Source of the DNA: Paroceanicella profunda
GTDB lineage: Bacteria; Pseudomonadota; Alphaproteobacteria; Rhodobacterales; Rhodobacteraceae
Assembly (NCBI RefSeq): GCF_005887635.2
Contig: NZ_CP040819.1
Coordinates: forward strand, 1 to 64,000
Direction of reading: 5' to 3'
Length of the DNA: 64,000 nt
Below are positions 59,180 to 64,000 of this stretch, piece after piece (position 1 is the first letter of the stretch; each line of letters opens with the position of its first letter). Below the pieces are notes generated by a model. That model did no database searches. It was not told the DNA's origin and was given only the letters and a program-made list of their open reading frames with translations. Both the position numbers and the translations under genes were made by a program.

Positions 59180-59902
59180 ATGACGCGGCTGTATCTCAAA
59201 CTCGCCGAACAGCTCAGGGCGGAATTCCGCTCCGGCGCGCTGCGTGACGGCGACGCGGTGCCCTCGGAGGCCCAGCTCCGCCAGGCCTATGGCGTGAGCC
59301 GCACCACGGTGCGCGCCGCCCTCGCCCTGCTGGAGGAGGAGCGGCTGATCGAGCGGCGCCAGGGGGTGGGGGCCTTCTACCGCTCCGGGCGCATCGCCAA
59401 GCACCTGTCGCGCGAGCTAGATTTCCACACCGAGGGCCGGGCGCATGGCCAGAGCCCGGCCACCCGGGCGCTCGCCTTCGCCGCGCGGCCTGCCAGCCTG
59501 TCCGAGCGCACGGTGTTCGGGCCGGAGGCGCGGGGCGGCGTGGTGGAACTGCGCCGGCTGCGCCTGCTCAACGGCACGCCCAGCGTGTACCAGACCTCCG
59601 TGCTCTGCCACCCCGGGCTGGAGGCACTGGCGCGGCCCGATTTCGAGAACGTGTCCATGTACCGCCTGCTGGAGCGCCGCTTCGGCCTCAGGATGACCGA
59701 CATGCAGGAGACGCTGGAGGCCGCGGTGGCGAGCCCGGAGGTGGCGCGCATCCTTGGCATCGAGCCCGGCGCGCCGCTGTTCAACACCAACCGCATCGCG
59801 CGCGATGCCGCGGGGCGGGTGGTGGAACTCTCCCACAACGCCGTGCGGGCCGACCGCTACTATTTCACCTTCGAAGGCTCGATCGCGGAGTTCGCCCGAT
59901 GA
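59180..59902 (+). CDS. GntR-family (HutC/UTRA) transcriptional regulator
   Basis: 240 residues. The N-terminal winged helix (about 1-70: LYLKLAEQLRAEFRSGALRDGDAVPSEAQLRQAYGVSRTTVRAALALLEEERLIERRQGVGAFY) is joined to a UTRA ligand domain (about 85-235: ELRRLRLLNGTPSVYQTSVLCHPGLEAL, YRLLERRFGLRMTDMQETLEAAVASPEVARILGIEPGAPLF, RADRYYFTFEG). AAGGAGG lies ahead of the ATG. It overlaps the kinase gene by four bases and leads the sugar operon, which it most likely regulates in response to a phosphorylated sugar. Confidence 0.92.
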   Translation: MTRLYLKLAEQLRAEFRSGALRDGDAVPSEAQLRQAYGVSRTTVRAALALLEEERLIERRQGVGAFYRSGRIAKHLSRELDFHTEGRAHGQSPATRALAFAARPASLSERTVFGPEARGGVVELRRLRLLNGTPSVYQTSVLCHPGLEALARPDFENVSMYRLLERRFGLRMTDMQETLEAAVASPEVARILGIEPGAPLFNTNRIARDAAGRVVELSHNAVRADRYYFTFEGSIAEFAR

Positions 59903-61437
59903 CCGCCGACCGTTCCGCTCCCCGCCCCTGCGCGCCCGGCCATGTCCTGTGCCTGGACCTCGGCGGGTCCTCGCTGAAGGCCGGACTGTTCGACCCGGAC
60001 GGCCGGCAGGCCGCGCTCGCCGCCGTTCCCGTCTCCTTCGAGGAGGACAGGGCCGGGCGCTCCGAGCAGGACCCCGGCCAATGGTGGCGCGCGCTCGCGC
60101 TGGCGGTGGAGGACCTCGCCGCCCGGCCGGACTGGCCCGGCCCCCCGGCCTGCATCGCGATCTGCGGCTTCACCCGCACCCAGGTGTTCCTGGGGCGGGA
60201 CGGCCGCGCGGTGCGCCCGGCGATCAGCTTCCGCGATTCCCGCGCGCTCGGCCCGGCGCAGGCCGCCCTCGCGCGGCCCGACGTCCGGGCGCATGCGGAT
60301 GCGGGCGATCTCAACCCCTTCCACCCGCTGGCCCGGCTGCTGTGGCTCGCCCATCATGAGCGCGAGGCCTGGGAGCAGGTGCGCCTGGTGGTGGAGCCGA
60401 AGGACTACCTGAACCTGCGCCTCACCGGGCAGGCCGCCTCGGACCCGATCTCGCTGCACTGGCTGGCCCGGGCGATGGCCGGCGGCGCGGCCTCGCTCGC
60501 CGCGGCCTGCGGCCTCACGCCCGGGCGGCTGCCGCCGGTGGTGCCGGCGGGCGGCATCGTGGGGCGGGTGCAGCCGGGCCTGCCGGGCGCGCTCGGCGGC
60601 CTTGCCGGGGTGCCGGTGGCCCAGGCCTCGACCGACACCTGGACGGCCGTGGCCGGGCTGGGCGGGCTGCGCGCCGGGCGGGCCTACTGCATCTCGGGCA
60701 CCTCCGAGGTGGTGGGGCTGATGGCGGCCACGCCGGGGCGCGCCGAGGGGCTCATCACCATGGAATGGGGCGAAGGGCTGTGGCAGATCGGCGGGCCGGG
60801 GCAGAACGGCGCCGCGCTGCTGCCCTGGATCACCGACCTGCTCTCGCCGGGCCCCGCGCCCTTCGCCGAGCGGCTGGAGCGGCTGCTCGCCGCGCGGCCC
60901 TGCGGCAAGCCGCTCCTCTTCGCGCCCTGGCTGAACGGCGAGCGCACCCCCTACTGGGACCGCGACCTGCGCGGCGCCTTCCTCGGCCTCACGCCGGAGC
61001 ACGGGGCCGGCGACATGGTGCGCGCGGTGATGGAGGGCGTGGCGCTGGCGAACCGCGACGTGCTCTCGCGCGCGGAGGCGGCGGCCGGGCAGGAGGCGGG
61101 AGACTTCCGCATCGCCGGCGGCGGCGCGCGCTCCGCGCTCTGGAACCGCATCCGCGCCGACATGCTGGGGCGCAGGGTGGTGGCCTCCGCCGACGCGGAG
61201 CTGGGCCTGCTCGGCTGCCTTGCGGTGGCGCGCGTGGCCCTGGGGCAGGCGCCGGACTTCGCCGCCGCCGCCGACGCCCTCCCGCGCGCCACCGAGAGTT
61301 TCGCGCCCGACCCCGCCCGCCGGGCGCGGGCCGACGCGCTGTTCAGGACCTACCGCGAGGCACGCGACGCGCTTGCCCGCGCCTCCCACGCGCTGGCCGC
61401 CATCGGCCGCGAGGATTTCAGTGACCCTTCAGAATGA
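59899..61437 (+). CDS. FGGY-family carbohydrate kinase
   Basis: 512 residues, normal for the family. The first phosphate-binding strand is VLCLDLGGSSLKAGLFD. RAVRPAISFRDSRAL, VVEPKDYLNLRLTG and QASTDTWTAVAGLGGLRAGRAYCISGTSEVVG are typical FGGY parts, the last containing the catalytic Asp region. The C-terminal domain has PWLNGERTPYWDRDLRGAFLGLTPEHG, FRIAGGGARSALWNRIRADMLG and ELGLLGCLAVA. It is probably xylulose- or pentulose-kinase-like, but the sugar cannot be told. It overlaps gntR (ATGA) and lies 16 bases before the BtpA-like gene. Confidence 0.9.
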   Translation: MTADRSAPRPCAPGHVLCLDLGGSSLKAGLFDPDGRQAALAAVPVSFEEDRAGRSEQDPGQWWRALALAVEDLAARPDWPGPPACIAICGFTRTQVFLGRDGRAVRPAISFRDSRALGPAQAALARPDVRAHADAGDLNPFHPLARLLWLAHHEREAWEQVRLVVEPKDYLNLRLTGQAASDPISLHWLARAMAGGAASLAAACGLTPGRLPPVVPAGGIVGRVQPGLPGALGGLAGVPVAQASTDTWTAVAGLGGLRAGRAYCISGTSEVVGLMAATPGRAEGLITMEWGEGLWQIGGPGQNGAALLPWITDLLSPGPAPFAERLERLLAARPCGKPLLFAPWLNGERTPYWDRDLRGAFLGLTPEHGAGDMVRAVMEGVALANRDVLSRAEAAAGQEAGDFRIAGGGARSALWNRIRADMLGRRVVASADAELGLLGCLAVARVALGQAPDFAAAADALPRATESFAPDPARRARADALFRTYREARDALARASHALAAIGREDFSDPSE

Positions 61438-61453
61438 GGAGCCGGGGCCAGAC

Positions 61454-62254
61454 ATGAAGACCCTGTTCGAAAGCCGCTACAACACGCCGAAATTCCTGAT
61501 CGGCATGGTCCACACCCTCGCCCTGCCGGGCGCGCCGCTCTACGACCGCACCGGCGGCATGCGCCGGATCGTGGCCCAGGCGAAGGCCGAGGCCCGCATC
61601 CTGCGCGACGCCGGCTTCCACTCGGTGATGTACTGCAACGAATCCGACATGCCCTACGAGAGCGTGATGCAGCCCCAGACCATCGCCGCCATGACCGAGG
61701 TGATCGCCGAGGCGCAGGACGGGCTGGGCCTGCCGCATGGCGTGAACATGCTCATCGACCCCGTGGCCTCGGTGGCCATCGCCCATGCCACGGGGGGCGA
61801 GTTCGTGCGCTGCTTCCTCACCGGCTCCTACGTGGGTGACCTCGGCGCCGTGGTGCCGGACGGGGCGCGCGCCCTGCGCCTGCGCGCCGAGCTTGCCGCG
61901 GAGAACATCGCGCTCATCTGCAACGTGACCCCCGGCTTTTCCATCAACCTCGACACGCGGCCGGTGCCGAACGCCGCCTCCGGCGCCGTGTTCCTCGGGC
62001 TGGCCGACGCGGTCTGCGTCTCCGGCCCCGCCGCGGGGGTGGAGGCCGATCTCGCCGCCATCGAGGCGGTGGCCGCGAAGGTGCCGGACACGCCGGTCGT
62101 CGTCGGCACCGGGGTGTCGGCTCAGAACATCAACCGGCTCGCCACCGCGGCGGATGCCTTCATCATCGGCACCTCGATCAAGATCGACCAGCAGACGCTG
62201 AACGCCGTCGACCCCGCCCGGGCCGACGCCCTCGTGCGGGCCATGGCGGCATGA
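61454..62254 (+). CDS. BtpA/SgcQ-family TIM-barrel protein
   Basis: 266 residues. FLIGMVHTLALPGAPLYDRTGGMRRIVAQAKAEARILRDAGFHSVMYCNESDMPY and GVNMLIDPVASVAIAHATGGEFVRCFLTGSYV are the hallmark regions. DAVCVSGPAAGVEADLAAIEAV and VVVGTGVSAQNINRLATAADAFIIGTSIK resemble the phosphate-binding end of TIM barrels. Family members are E. coli SgcQ (uncharacterised sugar operon) and cyanobacterial BtpA (photosystem I biogenesis), so no reaction is established. Between a sugar kinase and an SDR it may act as a sugar-phosphate aldolase or isomerase. That is inference. Confidence 0.88.
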   Translation: MKTLFESRYNTPKFLIGMVHTLALPGAPLYDRTGGMRRIVAQAKAEARILRDAGFHSVMYCNESDMPYESVMQPQTIAAMTEVIAEAQDGLGLPHGVNMLIDPVASVAIAHATGGEFVRCFLTGSYVGDLGAVVPDGARALRLRAELAAENIALICNVTPGFSINLDTRPVPNAASGAVFLGLADAVCVSGPAAGVEADLAAIEAVAAKVPDTPVVVGTGVSAQNINRLATAADAFIIGTSIKIDQQTLNAVDPARADALVRAMAA

Positions 62255-63042
62255 GCGGGCCGGTCTGCCTCGTCACCGGCGCGGGGGGCGGCATCGGGCG
62301 CGCGAGCCTCGCCGCCCTCATCGAGGGCGGCTGGCGCATCGCCGCCACCGACCGCCCCGGCGCGGAGTTCGCGCAAGGCGACGCCCTCGCCTTCTTCCCG
62401 GCCGACCTTGCCGACCCCGCGGCGCCCGAGGCGGTGGTGGAAGCGGTGCTGGCGCGGTTCGGCCGGCTCGACGGGCTGCTGCACTGCGCCGGCACCTCCC
62501 ATGTCGCCGCCTTCCCCGAGCAGGACGATGCGGGCTGGGACCGGGTGATCGACATCAACCTCTCCGCCGCCCACCGGGTGGCGCGGGCGGTGGGCCGGCA
62601 CCTCATCGCCCAGGGCACCGGCGGGGCGGTGGTGATGATCTCCTCGCTCGCCTGGATGAGCGGCGGGGCGAACCCGGCCTACGGGGCGGCGAAGGGCGGG
62701 GTGAACACCCTCGTCTTCAACATGGCCCAGGCGCTGGGGCCGCACGGGGTGCGGGTGAATGCCATCGCCCCCGGCATCATCGCCACCGAGATGGTGCGCG
62801 GCGCCTTCCCGGGCGAGAAATTCGCCCGGCTGGAGCGCGCCGCCTCCGCCCGCACGCCGCTGCGCCGGCTCGGCCGGGCCGAGGACGTGGCCGATGTCGC
62901 CGCCTTCCTGATGTCGGAAAGGGCGGGATTCGTGACCGGCAGCGTGATACCGGTGACCGGGGGGCTGGAACTGGTGCCGCCGATCGGCATGATCGAGGAC
63001 GGGTCCGGCGCGACGCGTGCGGGCGAGGGGAGTTCGGGGTGA
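62251..63042 (+). CDS. Short-chain dehydrogenase/reductase
   Basis: 263-residue classical SDR. Cofactor motif VTGAGGGIGRASLAALIEGG at the N-terminus, acidic ATDRPG after strand 2 favouring NAD, and LHCAGTSHVAAF, ISSLAWMSGGANPAYGAAKGGV with the Ser-Tyr-Lys triad. The C-terminal part is VNAIAPGIIATEMVRGAFPG and FVTGSVIPVTGGL. It is overlapped by four bases at both ends (btpA-like stop and the permease GTG), which places it firmly in the sugar operon. Likely oxidises or reduces a sugar or polyol intermediate. Confidence 0.92.
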   Translation: MSGPVCLVTGAGGGIGRASLAALIEGGWRIAATDRPGAEFAQGDALAFFPADLADPAAPEAVVEAVLARFGRLDGLLHCAGTSHVAAFPEQDDAGWDRVIDINLSAAHRVARAVGRHLIAQGTGGAVVMISSLAWMSGGANPAYGAAKGGVNTLVFNMAQALGPHGVRVNAIAPGIIATEMVRGAFPGEKFARLERAASARTPLRRLGRAEDVADVAAFLMSERAGFVTGSVIPVTGGLELVPPIGMIEDGSGATRAGEGSSG

Positions 63043-63974
63043 AAGCGGTCATCGGGAAATACGGCACGGCGCTGGCCGGGCTGGCGGTGCTGATCGTGCT
63101 GGTGATCTTCGCGCGCAACTTCGCCTCGGTGGCGAACCTCACCAACGTGCTGAAGCAGACCAGCTTTCTGGCCATCCTCGCGGTGGGGTTCACCTTCGCG
63201 CTGATCACCTCCGAGCTGGACCTGTCCTTCGCCAACATCTGCTCGCTGGCGGCGGTGGTCTGCGGCGGGATGATCCATGGCGGCATCGCCTGGCCGCTCG
63301 CGGTGCTGGCGGCGCTGGCCGTCGGCACGGCCGGGGGGCTGCTGAACGGGCTCATCGTCACCCGCGCCAAGGTGCCCTCGCTCATCACCACGCTGGGCAC
63401 GGCCTCGGTGGCGAACGGCATCGCCTTCATGCTCACCGGCGGCGTGGCCTTCGTGGGGCGGTGGGACGCTGGATTCCTCGCCCTCGGGCGCTCCAGCATC
63501 GCCGGCGTTCCGGTGCTGATCTTCTTCATGGCCGCCGTGGTGGCGCTCGGCTGGCTGGTCAGCCGGCAGACCCGCATGGGCCGCCACATGCAGGCCACCG
63601 GCGAGGCCGAGGAGGCCGCGCGCCGCGCCGGCATCGCCACGCGGCGGATGAAGGTGATCGGGCTCAGCCTCTCGGGCATCACCGCCGGCATCGCCGCGGT
63701 GCTGCTGGTGGCGAGCCTCTCCTCCGCCGCGCCGCAGATGGCGGGGGACTACCTGCTCAACGGCATCGCCGCGGTGCTGCTGGGCATGACCATGTACGAC
63801 CCCGGCCGCCCCAACATCGCCGGGACATTCACCGGCGCGCTGATCATCGCGGTGCTGGGCAACGGGCTCGTGCTGCTGGGCGCACCCTATTACCTTCAGG
63901 ATATCGTGCTGGGCGTGATCGTGATCGGCTCGGTGAGCCTCTCGGCCAGCGTGCTCAAGAAGGCGGCCCTCTGA
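63039..63974 (+). CDS. RbsC-like sugar ABC transporter permease
   Basis: 311-residue permease of the ribose/xylose type (BPD_transp_2 family) with about eight to ten helices. FLAILAVGFTFALITSELDLSFANICSLAAVV contains the family's GxxxVxxxGGIDLS-like signature in a variant form (ITSELDLS). GLLNGLIVTRAKVPSLITTLGTASVANGIAFML and AGIATRRMKVIGLSLSGITAGIAAVLLVA are also typical. It starts with GTG inside the SDR stop (GTGA). The matching ATPase and binding protein should lie beyond the right edge, where 26 bases remain with no gene start visible. Confidence 0.92.
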   Translation: MKAVIGKYGTALAGLAVLIVLVIFARNFASVANLTNVLKQTSFLAILAVGFTFALITSELDLSFANICSLAAVVCGGMIHGGIAWPLAVLAALAVGTAGGLLNGLIVTRAKVPSLITTLGTASVANGIAFMLTGGVAFVGRWDAGFLALGRSSIAGVPVLIFFMAAVVALGWLVSRQTRMGRHMQATGEAEEAARRAGIATRRMKVIGLSLSGITAGIAAVLLVASLSSAAPQMAGDYLLNGIAAVLLGMTMYDPGRPNIAGTFTGALIIAVLGNGLVLLGAPYYLQDIVLGVIVIGSVSLSASVLKKAAL

Positions 63975-64000
63975 AGGCCGCCCCTGCCCGGGGAAACCAC

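Noticed and set aside
59899..62254. Autoinducer-2 (lsr) operon
   Set aside because: The kinase and regulator could suggest it, but no LsrF/LsrG-like or LsrB-like protein is present and the BtpA-like barrel does not fit.
1..64000. tRNA, rRNA, insertion sequences or phage genes
   Set aside because: No cloverleaf, rRNA-like, transposase or integrase sequence was recognised on reading either strand; a dedicated search was not possible.

Overview
The window looks like part of an extrachromosomal replicon (large plasmid or chromid) of a high-GC alphaproteobacterium, most likely a Rhodobacterales/Rhodobacteraceae member. The reasons are the very GC-rich, tightly packed genes, many ATGA start/stop overlaps, and a parAB partition pair. 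Beside parAB lie a small initiator resembling the DnaA-like plasmid replicases of Rhodobacterales, three parS-like palindromes and an AT-richer iteron region (27.7-31.4 kb). No rRNA, tRNA, insertion sequence, CRISPR array or phage gene was seen.

Left part (0-27.6 kb). At the left edge is the first codons of an amidohydrolase-like gene. Next come an IclR regulator divergent from dgoK-dgoA (2-keto-3-deoxygalactonate catabolism), then a flavin reductase-like protein. A TctDE two-component system, with a periplasmic binding protein as third gene, diverges from the tripartite tricarboxylate transporter tctCBA. After that follow an ExoD-like protein, macAB, a diguanylate cyclase, Cu-Zn superoxide dismutase, a formate/nitrite transporter-family protein, a tartrate/D-malate dehydrogenase and a GNAT acetyltransferase. 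The section closes with a sensor kinase-regulator pair and two exported proteins of unknown function, next to a SoxYZ-like carrier and a SoxH-like zinc hydrolase of the quinoprotein relay type.

Middle (27.6-43.6 kb). The replication/partition block is followed by a NikR regulator, a luciferase-like monooxygenase and a YebE-like protein. A PotABCD-like ABC operon (putative polyamine uptake) lies next to a MocR regulator and a periplasmic copper amine oxidase, so uptake, control and oxidation of amines may be one module. An AraC regulator follows.

Right part (43.7-64 kb). A TPP-riboswitch-controlled operon runs leftwards: thiO-thiS-thiG-thiE-thiF(rhodanese fusion)-thiY-tenA-thiZ-thiX. It makes the thiazole half and salvages/imports the pyrimidine half of thiamine. 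Then come a VOC protein, serine hydrolase and DUF899 operon divergent from a MarR regulator across a perfect palindrome, an ABC exporter, a GFA-like protein with altered metal ligands and a GAF-GGDEF cyclase. A translationally coupled sugar cluster ends the window: GntR, FGGY kinase, BtpA/SgcQ-like protein, SDR and a sugar ABC permease; it continues past the right edge.

The least expected feature is repeat content in intergenic DNA and protein tails. There are three perfect heptanucleotide arrays (17, 9 and 17 copies of three different 7-mers), a 96-97 bp triple repeat after dgoA, decaying copies of the marR 3' end, an 18-residue repeat in a binding protein, and an ASPFAPG-type tail shared by two unrelated proteins.
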